A DNA stretch of 64,000 bases, taken from assembly GCF_004801305.1 (NCBI RefSeq), contig NZ_SSOD01000004.1:290586-354585 (forward strand), in the 5' to 3' direction. The translations under genes and the position numbers were made by a program. Position 1 is the stretch's first letter, and each line of letters starts with the position of its first letter. This DNA comes from Pseudothauera rhizosphaerae (GTDB lineage: Bacteria; Pseudomonadota; Gammaproteobacteria; Burkholderiales; Rhodocyclaceae). The notes beneath the pieces are model-generated. The model was given only the letters and a program-made list of their open reading frames with translations. It was not told the origin of the DNA and searched no databases. Positions 25,266 to 34,070 of this stretch are shown here, in pieces.

Positions 25266-25901
25266 ATGGACAATGCGATTCAGGCAGTTCTGGACGTTTA
25301 CCACGGCCGCATCCTCGACGAAAGAACACGGCTGCGGGAGAACCCGGCCATCCGCGACAGCAAGGGCAAGGACCAGTTGATGCGCGCGGTGGGCCTGGAT
25401 ACGGGACGCCTGCTCAACCTGCTGGTGAAAAGCCTGGAAGCGCCGACCATCCTCGAACTCGGCACCTCGTTCGGCTATTCGGCCATCTGGCTGGCCGAGG
25501 CCGCGCGGGCGACGGGCGGACGGGTCATCACCATCGAGCTGTACGACTACAAGGCGGCCCATGCCCGCGAGATGGCGGCGAAGGCCGGACTCGACGCCTA
25601 CATCGACTTCCGCGTGGGCGATGCCCTGGAACTGCTCGCGCACGTGCCCCAGGGGCTGGACTTTGTGCTGGTGGATCACTGGAAGGATCTCTACGAACCC
25701 AGCCTGGAGATCCTCTACCCCAAGCTCAATCCGGGCGCCATCGTCGTCGCCGACAACATGGTCCGCCCCGCCAACGAGGAGGTCAGGCGCTATGGCCGGG
25801 CGGTCCGCGCCAAGCCTGGCATCACCAGCGTACTGCTGCCGGTGGGCTCGGGGCTGGAGATCAGCCGCTACGACCCGGTGCCGGCTTACGCCGAAGCCTG
25901 A
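25266..25901 (+). CDS. class I SAM-dependent O-methyltransferase (COMT/family 3 type)
   Basis: A 211-residue protein resembling bacterial catechol-type O-methyltransferases. Motif I is TILELGTSFGYSAIWLAEAA, the adenosine-ribose acidic residue follows in VITIELYDYKAAHAREMAAK, and a metal-site-like Asp lies in LDFVLVDHWKDLYEPSLEIL with VVADNMVRPANEEVRRYG after it. The expected reaction is Mg-dependent methyl transfer to a hydroxyl of a phenolic substrate. That would fit an aromatic ring left after desulfurisation, but the substrate is not known. It lies inside the operon between the ABC ATPase and two exported beta-propellers. Confidence 0.8.
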   Translation: MDNAIQAVLDVYHGRILDERTRLRENPAIRDSKGKDQLMRAVGLDTGRLLNLLVKSLEAPTILELGTSFGYSAIWLAEAARATGGRVITIELYDYKAAHAREMAAKAGLDAYIDFRVGDALELLAHVPQGLDFVLVDHWKDLYEPSLEILYPKLNPGAIVVADNMVRPANEEVRRYGRAVRAKPGITSVLLPVGSGLEISRYDPVPAYAEA

Positions 25902-25913
25902 CGGAGCGCAGCG

Positions 25914-26888
25914 ATGAAACCATCCCATCTGCTGATCGCCGCCTGGCTGGCCCTGCCCGTCTGGGGCCATGCCACGGACGGCGTGGAGATCGTCGTCGAA
26001 CAGGTCGGCTTCGCCAAACCGGAATCGGTGGTGCATGACACCAGGAACGACGTGTACCTCGTCTCCAACATCAACGGCCTGGTGTCCGGCCCGGCCGGCA
26101 AGGGCTTCATCTCCCGCATTGCGCCGGACGGCCGCGTGCTGCAGCTGAAGTGGATAGACGGCGGCGCCCCCGGCACCACGCTGCACCACCCGGCGGGTCT
26201 GGCGATCGCCGACGGCGTGCTCTACGTCGCCGACGGCGGCGGCGAAGGCGGCCCGGCTGCGGTGCGCCTGTTCGACGCGGACACCGGCGCGCCGCTGGGG
26301 GAAGCGGTGCACGCCCCTGGCGCCTCGTCCAACGGCCTGGTCGTGCTGCCCGGCGGCGATGTGCTGGGCACCCACAGCGCCTGGAAGCGGAGCGAGGGGC
26401 GCCTGGGCAGCCGGGAGGACGTCGACAATCGCAGCCGGACCGACGTCTGGCGCCAATGGGACGGCAACCTGTGGATCCCCAGCGGGCAGGACGCCATCTA
26501 CCGCATCGGGCGCGATCTGAAAATTTCCACCTTCGCCAGGTCGCCGCTGCTGCGCCAGCCCAACGGCATCACCCTGCTGCCCGGCGGCAACCTGCTCACG
26601 GTGAGCAGCAACGGCGGCATCCTCTACGAACTGACCCCGGACGGGCAGCAGACCAATGTCCGTGCGCTGCCCCACCAGGGCTTCTTCGACGGCGTGGGCG
26701 CGACGCCCGACGGCAAGGTCTTCGTTTCCCACCACAAGGGCGTCTACCGGATCCTGCCGGACGGCGGCTCGCGGCCGGTCTTCGACCTGAACACCCACGT
26801 GGCCGACTTCCATTTCGACCTCAAGCGCGGGCGCATCCTGCTGCCGCTGATCTACGCCCACAAGCTGGTGGTCGCCCGCATCCCGTGA
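25914..26888 (+). CDS. exported SMP-30/gluconolactonase-like beta-propeller protein, copy 1
   Basis: A 324-residue secreted protein with signal peptide MKPSHLLIAAWLALPVWGHA. The mature part shows repeated blades of about 45 residues, e.g. KPESVVHDTRNDVYLVSNIN, HHPAGLAIADGVLYVADGGG and QPNGITLLPGGNLLTVSSNG, the pattern of SMP-30/gluconolactonase and strictosidine-synthase-like six-bladed propellers. Such proteins may be metal-dependent lactonases or simple binding proteins. It is a paralogue of the next gene. In this operon it may process or hold the ligand in the periplasm; that is speculative. Confidence 0.75.
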   Translation: MKPSHLLIAAWLALPVWGHATDGVEIVVEQVGFAKPESVVHDTRNDVYLVSNINGLVSGPAGKGFISRIAPDGRVLQLKWIDGGAPGTTLHHPAGLAIADGVLYVADGGGEGGPAAVRLFDADTGAPLGEAVHAPGASSNGLVVLPGGDVLGTHSAWKRSEGRLGSREDVDNRSRTDVWRQWDGNLWIPSGQDAIYRIGRDLKISTFARSPLLRQPNGITLLPGGNLLTVSSNGGILYELTPDGQQTNVRALPHQGFFDGVGATPDGKVFVSHHKGVYRILPDGGSRPVFDLNTHVADFHFDLKRGRILLPLIYAHKLVVARIP

Positions 26889-26908
26889 AACCCCCGAGAG
26901 GAAATTCC

Positions 26909-27871
26909 ATGAAAACAGCCCTGAAACTGCTTTGCCTGTCGATGCTGCTGCCCGCGCTGGCCTGGGGGCAGGGACGCATCGTCGTCGAGAACGCCGGCTT
27001 TGCCGCGCCGGAATCCGTCGTCCATGACACCCGGCGCGACGTCTACCTGCTCTCCAACGTCAACGGACGGGCCATCGACAACGACGGCAACGGCTTCATC
27101 TCGAAGGTCTCGCCGGACGGCAAGGTGATCGCCTTGAAGTGGATCGACGGCCAAGCGCCGGGCGTGACCCTGCATGCGCCCAAGGGCCTGGCGATCGCCG
27201 GCAACGTCCTGTACGTGGCCGACAACGGCGACGAACACGGCAACGTGGTGCGCCTGTTCGACCTGGAAAGCGGCAGGCCGCTGGGCAGCGTGCCGGTGCC
27301 CGGCTCCTATTTCCTCAACGGCCTGGTCGCCCTGCCGTCGGGGGAGGTACTGGTCACCGACAGCGGCTGGCAGCTCTCGCTGAGCACCGCGGACGGCCAG
27401 CAGCCCCTGGCGCCGGGCGCGCGCCGGCAGCGCGACGGTTCCACCTGGACGCCCACCGGCCAGGATGCCATCTACCGCATCGGCACGGACCGCAGCGTCT
27501 CGGTGTTCGCCCGCTCCCCCGAACTGGCCCAGCCCAACGGCATCGACCTGCTGCCTTCCGGCAACCTCCTCGTCGCGTCGAGCAGTGCCGGGCACTTCTA
27601 TGAGCTCGACCCGGCGGGGCGCAAGGTGAACCTGCGCTACCTGCCCGACCGCGGCTTCGACGGCCTCGGCCTGGCGCCGGACGGGCGGGTGTTCGCCGCC
27701 GGCCCGGAAAATCTGCACGTAGTGTGGCCGGACGGGCGCGTAGACACGGTGGCGGGCGTGGACACCCACGTGGCGGACCTGAACTTCGACCGCAAGCGCA
27801 ACCGGGTGCTGTTCCCCCTGCTGCGCGCCGACAAGCTGATCCTGGAACCGCTGGAGGCGGCGCGCCGGTGA
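26909..27871 (+). CDS. exported SMP-30/gluconolactonase-like beta-propeller protein, copy 2
   Basis: A 320-residue secreted paralogue of the preceding protein. The signal peptide is MKTALKLLCLSMLLPALAWG. Matching blades include APESVVHDTRRDVYLLSNVN, VLYVADNGDEHGNVVRLFDL and AQPNGIDLLPSGNLLVASSS, and both copies share TPTGQDAIYRIG-like and DTHVADLNFDRKRNRVLFPL-like C-terminal segments. The pair arose by tandem duplication. GAGAGGAAATTCC precedes the ATG. The function is unknown beyond the fold. Confidence 0.75.
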   Translation: MKTALKLLCLSMLLPALAWGQGRIVVENAGFAAPESVVHDTRRDVYLLSNVNGRAIDNDGNGFISKVSPDGKVIALKWIDGQAPGVTLHAPKGLAIAGNVLYVADNGDEHGNVVRLFDLESGRPLGSVPVPGSYFLNGLVALPSGEVLVTDSGWQLSLSTADGQQPLAPGARRQRDGSTWTPTGQDAIYRIGTDRSVSVFARSPELAQPNGIDLLPSGNLLVASSSAGHFYELDPAGRKVNLRYLPDRGFDGLGLAPDGRVFAAGPENLHVVWPDGRVDTVAGVDTHVADLNFDRKRNRVLFPLLRADKLILEPLEAARR

Positions 27872-27874
27872 TCG

Positions 27875-29149
27875 ATGGAACCGACCGTACCGGAGCCGCC
27901 GCCGCCGGCCACGCCGCCCGCGCGCAACTTCGTGCTGTTCTGCCTGGGCAGCGGCATCTCCTTCGCCGGCACTTGGGCGCAGAAGACGGGCATCGGCTGG
28001 ATGGTGTGGGAGCTGACCCATTCGGTCGCCTGGGTGGGCGTGCTGGCCCTGGTGGACCTGATCGCCGCCCTGTGGGTCGCCCCGCTGGCCGGCACGCTTA
28101 TCGACCGCAGCAGCCCGCGGCGCCTGCTGTCGATCACCGAAGGCGCCGCGATGCTGCTCGCCACGGCCTTGTGCCTGACCACACTGTACGGCGGGCTGAA
28201 CATCCACGTGCTGCTGCTGTTCGTCCTGGCCGAAGGCAGCCTGCGTGGTTTCAGCCAGCCGGCGCAGATGCTGCTGCCCGGCCTGCTGGCCCCGCCGGAA
28301 CGGCTATCCCAGGCGGTCGCCACCTCGGCCATCACCATCGCCCTGGCGATCAGCGCGGGGCCGGCGGTGGCGGGCCTGGTCATGCACGGGGCCGGCGGCG
28401 TGGCCCCCGTGTTCGCCCTCAACGCGCTGTCCTTCCTCGCCATGTTCGCTGCCCTGTTCCATCTGCGCCGCTGGGTGGACCGTCCGCCGCCGGCGCGCGG
28501 GACGGCCTTCGCGGAGGACGTGCGCGAGGGCTTCCGCTACGTGACGCGCACGCCGCAGATCGCCGGCCTGTTCGTGCTGGTGCTCGGCTTCTCGTTTCTG
28601 GCCCGGCCCCTGTTCGTGGACCTGCTGCCGGCCTTCGTCGGCAAGGTCTTCGAGGGTGGCCCCGGCCTGCTGTCCATGCTGATGAGCCTGCAGGGGCTGG
28701 GCGCGTTGAGTGGCGCCGTGCTGATGCTGCGGCGCAACGGCGGCCGGGCCCTGATGCGCATCCTGTGCGCCGCCAGCCTGGGCATCTGCGCCGCTCTGCT
28801 GGTCTTCGTATCCACCGCCCGGCCCGTGCTGGCGCTGGGGGCAATCGCCGCAGCGGGCTTCTGCCACGTGATCTGCAACGTCTCCATGCAGTCCCTGTGC
28901 CAGTTGTACAGCGAATGCGCCCTGCGCGGCCGGGTGCTGGCCCTGTACGGCTTGGTGTTCCGCACCGGCCCGGCGATCAGCGCCTTCTGCATCGCCCAGG
29001 CGGGCAGCCGCTACCCGCTCGGCCTGCTGATCGGGGGGTGCGCGGCCGCCTACGCCGTGCTGGTCGTCGCCGTGCTCGCCCGTCGCCACGGGGAGTGGCC
29101 GCCTTCCGCATCCGGCCCCGCTGATCTGGAGAATACCGAGCAAAAATGA
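27875..29149 (+). CDS. MFS transporter (EntS-like, MFS_3)
   Basis: A 424-residue major-facilitator protein with about 12 membrane segments. The first segment, FVLFCLGSGISFAGTWAQKT, and the loop WVAPLAGTLIDRSSPRRLLS (motif A-like) match the EntS/MFS_3 drug and siderophore exporters. A Pro-rich leader (VPEPPPPATPPA) precedes it. In this operon it may export the desulfurised product or another waste molecule. It starts 3 bp after the propeller gene and its stop overlaps the tonB start (ATGA). Confidence 0.85.
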   Translation: MEPTVPEPPPPATPPARNFVLFCLGSGISFAGTWAQKTGIGWMVWELTHSVAWVGVLALVDLIAALWVAPLAGTLIDRSSPRRLLSITEGAAMLLATALCLTTLYGGLNIHVLLLFVLAEGSLRGFSQPAQMLLPGLLAPPERLSQAVATSAITIALAISAGPAVAGLVMHGAGGVAPVFALNALSFLAMFAALFHLRRWVDRPPPARGTAFAEDVREGFRYVTRTPQIAGLFVLVLGFSFLARPLFVDLLPAFVGKVFEGGPGLLSMLMSLQGLGALSGAVLMLRRNGGRALMRILCAASLGICAALLVFVSTARPVLALGAIAAAGFCHVICNVSMQSLCQLYSECALRGRVLALYGLVFRTGPAISAFCIAQAGSRYPLGLLIGGCAAAYAVLVVAVLARRHGEWPPSASGPADLENTEQK

Positions 29150-29799
29150 GCTACGCGCTACGCCAGAGAGACCCGCGCCGCCACCTGATCGGCATCGTGT
29201 TCGTGATCGTCCTGCACGTACTCGTCGTCCATGCGCTGATCAACGGCCTGGCGCGCGAGGTGGTCAAGGTCTTCAAGGCGCCGCTGGACGTGCGCCTGAT
29301 CGAGGAGGTCAAACCGCCGCCGCCCCCGCCGCCGCCCCCGCCCGAGGTCAGGCGCATCGTCCAGCGCCCCCGGCCGGCGCCGCCGCCGCCGGCCTACGTA
29401 CCGCCGCCGGAGGTGGTGGTGGAGGCTCCGGCCGAACCGCCGCCCACCATCACCGTGACCCAGGCCGAACCGCCGCCCCCGGCCCCGCCGGCCCCACCCG
29501 CGCCGCCGGCGCCCGCCCGGCCGGTGGCCGCGGCCATCGGCGTGACCTGCCCCAACCACCTCGCCATCCGCGGCAGCGTGCCCTATCCGCGCCAGGCCCT
29601 GCGCCGCAACCTGAGCGGCGACGTGGCGGTGGAATTCATCGTCGATGCAGGCGGCGCCATCGGCAGCGTGCGCATCGTCGAATCGAGCAACGCGGTATTC
29701 GACGACGTGGTGCTGGCCGCGGTGCGCCGGCTCAAGTGCGTCGGCCAGGGGCAGCCGGTGCGCGTCACCGTGCCGTTCCGCTTCGCCCTCGACGGCTGA
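29146..29799 (+). CDS. tonB: TonB energy-transducing protein
   Basis: A 217-residue TonB. The N-terminal membrane anchor is HLIGIVFVIVLHVLVVHALI with the conserved His in the helix. A long Pro-rich spacer follows (KPPPPPPPPPPEVRRIVQRP and further PPP blocks). The C-terminal TonB domain contains YPRQALRRNLSGDVAVEFIV and VLAAVRRLKCVGQGQPVRVT. It transmits the proton-motive force to the TonB-dependent receptor at 16721-18910. Together with exbB and two exbD genes it closes the operon, making a private energy unit. Confidence 0.92.
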   Translation: MSYALRQRDPRRHLIGIVFVIVLHVLVVHALINGLAREVVKVFKAPLDVRLIEEVKPPPPPPPPPPEVRRIVQRPRPAPPPPAYVPPPEVVVEAPAEPPPTITVTQAEPPPPAPPAPPAPPAPARPVAAAIGVTCPNHLAIRGSVPYPRQALRRNLSGDVAVEFIVDAGGAIGSVRIVESSNAVFDDVVLAAVRRLKCVGQGQPVRVTVPFRFALDG

Positions 29800-29841
29800 C
29801 GGCAGCCCAGGATTCCTACCCGACCCCAGATGGAGAACGTC

Positions 29842-30729
29842 ATGAACAATTCATTGATCCGCGCACTGCGCAGTTTGCTTCTCGCGGCAGGCTTGGCGCT
29901 GCCGGCGCCGGCCTTCGCCCAGGATGGCCCCAACGGCGCGGAAACAGTGCCGTCGGCCGAAGCGCAGGCGGCCGTACCGGAAACCTCCTTGCCGCCCGTC
30001 CCGCCCGCCGCCGCGCCGGCGGCCGAAGGCGAAGCCGTCCTCAACCCCTACGGTCTGGAAGCCCTGTGGGCGCAGGGCGACGCAGTGGCCAAGGGCACCC
30101 TGATCATCCTGGTGGTCATGTCGGCGGCCAGTTGGTACGTCATCGTCACCAAGCTCTACGAACAGCACAAGCTGCGCCGCCTCGCCCGCGAAGCCAAGCG
30201 CAAATTCTGGACCGCCGGCGGCCTGCAGCAGGCCACCGCGGCGCTCAACCCCCGCGGCGCCTTCCACTTCATCGCCCAGTCCGGCCTGGAAGCCAAGGAA
30301 CACCACACCGGATTGTTCGAGCATATCGACCTGAACACCTGGGTGGGCCAATCCATCCAGCGCGCCATCGAGAACGTGCACAGCCGCCTGCAGGACGGTC
30401 TGGCGCTGCTCGCCACGGTGGGCTCCACCGCCCCGTTCATCGGCCTGTTCGGCACCGTGTGGGGCATCTACCACGCGCTGACCGCCATCGGCATCGCCGG
30501 CCAGGCCAGTATCGACAAAGTGGCTGGCCCGGTGGGCGAGGCCCTGATCATGACCGCCATCGGCCTGGCTGTGGCCGTGCCGGCGGTGCTGGGCTACAAC
30601 TGGCTGGTACGGCGCAACAAGGCTTCCCTGGACGAAGTGCGCGCCTTCGGGGCGGACCTGCACGCGGTGCTGCTGGGCGGGGGCAACGCGCGCACCGCGG
30701 CCGCCGCCCAGGGCGGGGAGGGGCGCTGA
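29842..30729 (+). CDS. exbB: ExbB / MotA-TolQ family proton channel protein
   Basis: A 295-residue protein with signal-like first segment (SLIRALRSLLLAAGLALPAP) and an Ala/Pro-rich periplasmic linker, as in long ExbB proteins. The three core membrane helices include GTLIILVVMSAASWYVIVTK, ALLATVGSTAPFIGLFGTVW and ALIMTAIGLAVAVPAVLGYN, which are diagnostic. It forms the proton channel with ExbD and drives TonB. The ATG at 29842 is preferred over 29830 because GGAG lies 6 bases upstream of it. The stop overlaps the exbD start (TGATG). Confidence 0.92.
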   Translation: MNNSLIRALRSLLLAAGLALPAPAFAQDGPNGAETVPSAEAQAAVPETSLPPVPPAAAPAAEGEAVLNPYGLEALWAQGDAVAKGTLIILVVMSAASWYVIVTKLYEQHKLRRLAREAKRKFWTAGGLQQATAALNPRGAFHFIAQSGLEAKEHHTGLFEHIDLNTWVGQSIQRAIENVHSRLQDGLALLATVGSTAPFIGLFGTVWGIYHALTAIGIAGQASIDKVAGPVGEALIMTAIGLAVAVPAVLGYNWLVRRNKASLDEVRAFGADLHAVLLGGGNARTAAAAQGGEGR

Positions 30730-31148
30730 TGGGCATGAACGTCGGTGCGGCCGAGGAGGACGAAGCCATCTCGGCGATCAACACTACGCCGCTGGTGGAC
30801 GTGATGCTGGTGCTCTTGATCATCTTCCTGATCACCATTCCGGTGGCCACCCATACGGTGCCGGTGGAACTGCCCAGGGAAACCAACCAGCCGCGCCAGA
30901 CCAAGCCGGAGAACATCAATTTGTCGGTGACCCGCGAGGGCACGGTGTTCTGGAACCAGGAGCCGCTCACCAACGCAACCCTGGTGGAGCGCCTGAAAAC
31001 CATCGCCGTGATCCAGCCCCAGCCGGAAGTGCAGATCCGCGGCGACGGCGCCGCGCCCTACGAACACGTGGGGCGGGTGGTGCTGGCCTGCCAGCGCGCG
31101 GGGATACTCAAGATCGGCTTCATCACCGAGCCGCCGCCGCGCGGCTGA
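30729..31148 (+). CDS. exbD: ExbD / TolR family protein, first copy
   Basis: A 139-residue ExbD. The single membrane helix carries the conserved proton-path Asp in SAINTTPLVDVMLVLLIIFL, and the periplasmic domain ends with EVQIRGDGAAPYEHVGRVVL. It overlaps exbB by one base and is followed by a second exbD. Confidence 0.92.
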   Translation: MGMNVGAAEEDEAISAINTTPLVDVMLVLLIIFLITIPVATHTVPVELPRETNQPRQTKPENINLSVTREGTVFWNQEPLTNATLVERLKTIAVIQPQPEVQIRGDGAAPYEHVGRVVLACQRAGILKIGFITEPPPRG

Positions 31149-31167
31149 ACGGAGGAGGGTGACTTCA

Positions 31168-31596
31168 ATGGGAATGAATCTGCAAAGCCCCTCGCCGGCG
31201 GGCGAGCCGGAGGTGATGATCGACATCAATACCACGCCGCTGATCGACGTGATGCTGGTGCTGCTGATCATGCTGATCGTCACCATCCCGATCCAGTTGC
31301 ATTCGGTGGACCTGAACCTGCCCCAAGGCAATCCGCCCCCGCCGGTGGTGGAGCCGGAAGTAGTGCGGATCAACATCGAGGGAAATGGGGTGATCCACTG
31401 GAACGGCGAAGCGCTCGAGGGGCTGGCAGCGCTGGAGAGCCGTCTGGCCTCGGCGGCCGGGCAGGCGACCCAGCCCGAACTGCATATCCGTCCAGACCGG
31501 GCCGTGCCCTACCAGCGTGTGGCTGCGGTGATGGCGGCGGTGCAGCGCAACGGCCTCACCCGGATCGGGTTGGTCGGCGCCGAGCAGTTCCTGTAG
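31168..31596 (+). CDS. exbD: ExbD / TolR family protein, second copy
   Basis: A 142-residue second ExbD with the conserved DINTTPLIDVMLVLLIMLIV helix and the periplasmic ELHIRPDRAVPYQRVAAVMA segment. The ATG at 31168 has GGAGGAGG upstream at the right distance; an upstream GTG at 31159 lies too close to it. ExbB with two ExbD proteins is known for some dedicated TonB systems. This is the last gene of the operon, converging with the EamA gene 9 bp on. Confidence 0.92.
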   Translation: MGMNLQSPSPAGEPEVMIDINTTPLIDVMLVLLIMLIVTIPIQLHSVDLNLPQGNPPPPVVEPEVVRINIEGNGVIHWNGEALEGLAALESRLASAAGQATQPELHIRPDRAVPYQRVAAVMAAVQRNGLTRIGLVGAEQFL

Positions 31597-31605
31597 GCGG
31601 GAGCG

Positions 31606-32490
31606 TCACCTCCGCTTCCGCCCGTCCCGTCGCCCCTGCAGTGCGATCATGGCGCCCGCACCGCCTATGGTGAGGATGCCGGCCAGAGCCGGGCCATCCG
31701 GGAAGTGGTCGAAGGCCAGCCAGCCCACCAGCATGGCCCACATCAGTTGCACGTAGAGGATGGGCGACAGGGTGGAGGCGGGCGCGTCGCGGAAGGCGCG
31801 GATGAGCAGGAAGTGGCCGGCGCCGCCGTTGATGCCCAGCGAGGCGATCAGCAGTGCGTCGGTGACGTCGGGCAGCGGGCCGCTCCAGATCCAGGGCAGC
31901 AGCAGCGTCATGCCCGCGGTCCCGACCAGGGCGGTGTAGAACAGCATGGTCACCGGGCTTTCGGTGGCGGTCAGTTGCCGCGTGAGGATCTGGTAAATCG
32001 CGTAGCACACGGCACTGGCGAGCGCGAGCAGCACGCCTTCCGCGACCAGTCCGTTGCCCGGGCGGACGATCAGCAGCACGCCGGCGAAGCCGACAAGCAC
32101 GGCGGCCCAGCGCAGTGCGCCGATCCGTTCCCCCAGGATGGGGCGGGCGAGCAGGGTGACGAGCAGCGGCGCGGTGAACACGATGGCGTTGGTTTCCGCG
32201 AGCGGCATGCGCGCCAGCGCCGCCATGGTGAGGAAGGTGACCGCCAGCAGGCACAGGGCGCGCAACACCTGGCGTGCCGGACGGTCGGTGGACACCAGCC
32301 GGCCGCCCATCGAGGGGCCGAGCAGCGCCGCCATCAGCACGAAGTGCACCAGGTAGCGTCCCCACACCAGCATGGGCACCGGATAGGTCCGGCTCAGGTG
32401 CTTGGCGGTGGCATCCAGCAGCACGAACAGGAACAGGGCGCCGAGCAGCGTGGCGATGCTGCGCAGGGTGGCGGGGGCGGATGCGGGCAT
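31606..32490 (-). CDS. EamA/DMT family transporter
   Basis: A 294-residue membrane protein with ten predicted helices and two EamA repeats, e.g. LRALCLLAVTFLTMAALARM with LAETNAIVFTAPLLVTLLAR in the first and SPILYVQLMWAMLVGWLAFD in the second. Members export metabolites or amino acids; RhaT/YdcZ-type specificity cannot be read from sequence. The start MPASAPATLRSIATLLGALF at 32490 fits the first helix. It lies downstream of nnr on the same strand. Confidence 0.85.
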   Translation of the reverse strand: MPASAPATLRSIATLLGALFLFVLLDATAKHLSRTYPVPMLVWGRYLVHFVLMAALLGPSMGGRLVSTDRPARQVLRALCLLAVTFLTMAALARMPLAETNAIVFTAPLLVTLLARPILGERIGALRWAAVLVGFAGVLLIVRPGNGLVAEGVLLALASAVCYAIYQILTRQLTATESPVTMLFYTALVGTAGMTLLLPWIWSGPLPDVTDALLIASLGINGGAGHFLLIRAFRDAPASTLSPILYVQLMWAMLVGWLAFDHFPDGPALAGILTIGGAGAMIALQGRRDGRKRR

Positions 32491-32555
32491 GGAGAGGGCG
32501 CAGAAGGGCGGGAACCGGACGCGCGCAGTGGTCGGAAAGGTCTGGAAAGTGCGCT

Positions 32556-34070
32556 TCAGCCGCCGTTGCCGCTGCGGTTGGCTTCCACCATCCAGCCGTT
32601 GAACACGCCACGCGCGGTGTCCACGAGTTCGCTGGCGCTCAGCCCGACGGGGCCGATGCCTTCGCGCGCGAGGCGGTCGCCGGCTGCGCCGTGCAGGTGC
32701 ACCGCGGCGATCAGCGCGCGGTCGGCCGGCCAGCCCTGCGCGAGGAGGGCGGTGATGAGGCCGGTCAGCACGTCGCCCATGCCGGCGCTGGCCATGCCGG
32801 GATGGCCGCTGCCGTTGATGTACCAGTGCCCATCGGTACAGGCCACGATGCTGCCGCAGCCCTTGAGCACGGCATGGGCACGGTAGCGCGCGGCCAGCTC
32901 CAGCGCCGCGGCGACCCGGTCGGCCTGCACCGCGGCGGTGTCGCGGCCGAGGAGCCGCCCGGCTTCGGCCGGGTGCGGGGTGATGAGGGTGGGTGCGGCG
33001 CGGCCGGCCAGCGCGCGTTGCAGGGCGGGGTCGGCGGCGAGCAGGTTGAGCGCGTCGGCGTCGAGCACCAGCGGCACGTCGCGGGCGATGGCCTCGCGCA
33101 GCAATGCGGCGGCGGCCCCGGACTGGCCCAGCCCGGGACCGACCGCGAGGGCGCTCAGGTGTCCGGGCAGTGCGGCGGCCGGACGCAGCATCAGTTCCGG
33201 GCGGGCCACGTCCACCGGCGGGGCGTGGGGGTCGAGGAGCCCCGCATAGACGCGGCCGGCGCCCAGCCACAGCGCGGCGCGCGCAGCGAGCAGGGCGGCA
33301 CCGCACATGCCCGCATCGCCGCCGAGGATGCCGGCGTCGCCGTAGTCGCCCTTGTGCGTGTTGCGCAGGCGCGGCGCCAGCAGGGTGCTGAACAGGCTGG
33401 GCCGCACCGCGTGGCCGAGCGGTTCGAGCCAGCCCGCCGCATCCACGTCCAGGCGCTGCACGGAGACGTCGCCGGCGTGGTCCGGCCCGTCCAGGGTCAG
33501 CAGGCCGGGCTTGAGGGCGATGAAGGTGGTGGTGTTGGTGGCGCGAAAAGCGGTGCCGAGCACCCGGCCGGTATCGGCGTCGAGTCCGCTCGGCATGTCG
33601 AGCGCGAGGCGCGGCGCAGGCAGGTGGCTGAGAGCGGCGATCCATTCGGCGTGGCGGCCGGTGAGCGGGCGGCCGAGGCCGATGCCGAACAGGGCATCGA
33701 CGACCAGCGCCCAGCCGTCGGCCGGCGCCGAGGGCAGGCTGGACACCGGCTCGCCGCCGCTGGCGCGGAAGTCCGCCAGCGCCTTGGCGGCGTCCGGCGG
33801 CAGGCGGGCGGGATCGTCGGCGAAGGCGGCGAGCACCTCGCGGCCGGCCTGGCGGAAGTGGCGCGCCAGCACGAAGCCGTCGCCGCCGTTGTTGCCCGGT
33901 CCGCAAGCCACCAGGATGGGGCCGGGACGGTCGATGATGAGGCGCACCGCGTCCTCGGCCGCGGCACGGCCGGCGCGTTCCATCAGCGAAGGTTTGGCGC
34001 CCGGCATGACCCTCGCCTCGATTTCGCGGATGCCGGCAACCGGGTAGATGGGCGGGGCGGGCAGGAACAT
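32556..34070 (-). CDS. nnr: bifunctional NAD(P)H-hydrate epimerase / ADP-dependent dehydratase
   Basis: A 504-residue repair enzyme. The N-terminal YjeF_N epimerase domain (about residues 1-210) has ACGPGNNGGDGFVLARHFRQ and LVVDALFGIGLGRPLTGRHA. The C-terminal YjeF_C kinase-like dehydratase has LAVGPGLGQSG, the LITPHPAEAGRLLGRDTAAV segment, and GSGHPGMASAGMGDVLTGLI with the catalytic Asp. It repairs hydrated NADH and NADPH. The start MFLPAPPIYPVAGIREIE at 34070 fits the family; it diverges from the EAL-GGDEF gene. Confidence 0.93.
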   Translation of the reverse strand: MFLPAPPIYPVAGIREIEARVMPGAKPSLMERAGRAAAEDAVRLIIDRPGPILVACGPGNNGGDGFVLARHFRQAGREVLAAFADDPARLPPDAAKALADFRASGGEPVSSLPSAPADGWALVVDALFGIGLGRPLTGRHAEWIAALSHLPAPRLALDMPSGLDADTGRVLGTAFRATNTTTFIALKPGLLTLDGPDHAGDVSVQRLDVDAAGWLEPLGHAVRPSLFSTLLAPRLRNTHKGDYGDAGILGGDAGMCGAALLAARAALWLGAGRVYAGLLDPHAPPVDVARPELMLRPAAALPGHLSALAVGPGLGQSGAAAALLREAIARDVPLVLDADALNLLAADPALQRALAGRAAPTLITPHPAEAGRLLGRDTAAVQADRVAAALELAARYRAHAVLKGCGSIVACTDGHWYINGSGHPGMASAGMGDVLTGLITALLAQGWPADRALIAAVHLHGAAGDRLAREGIGPVGLSASELVDTARGVFNGWMVEANRSGNGG

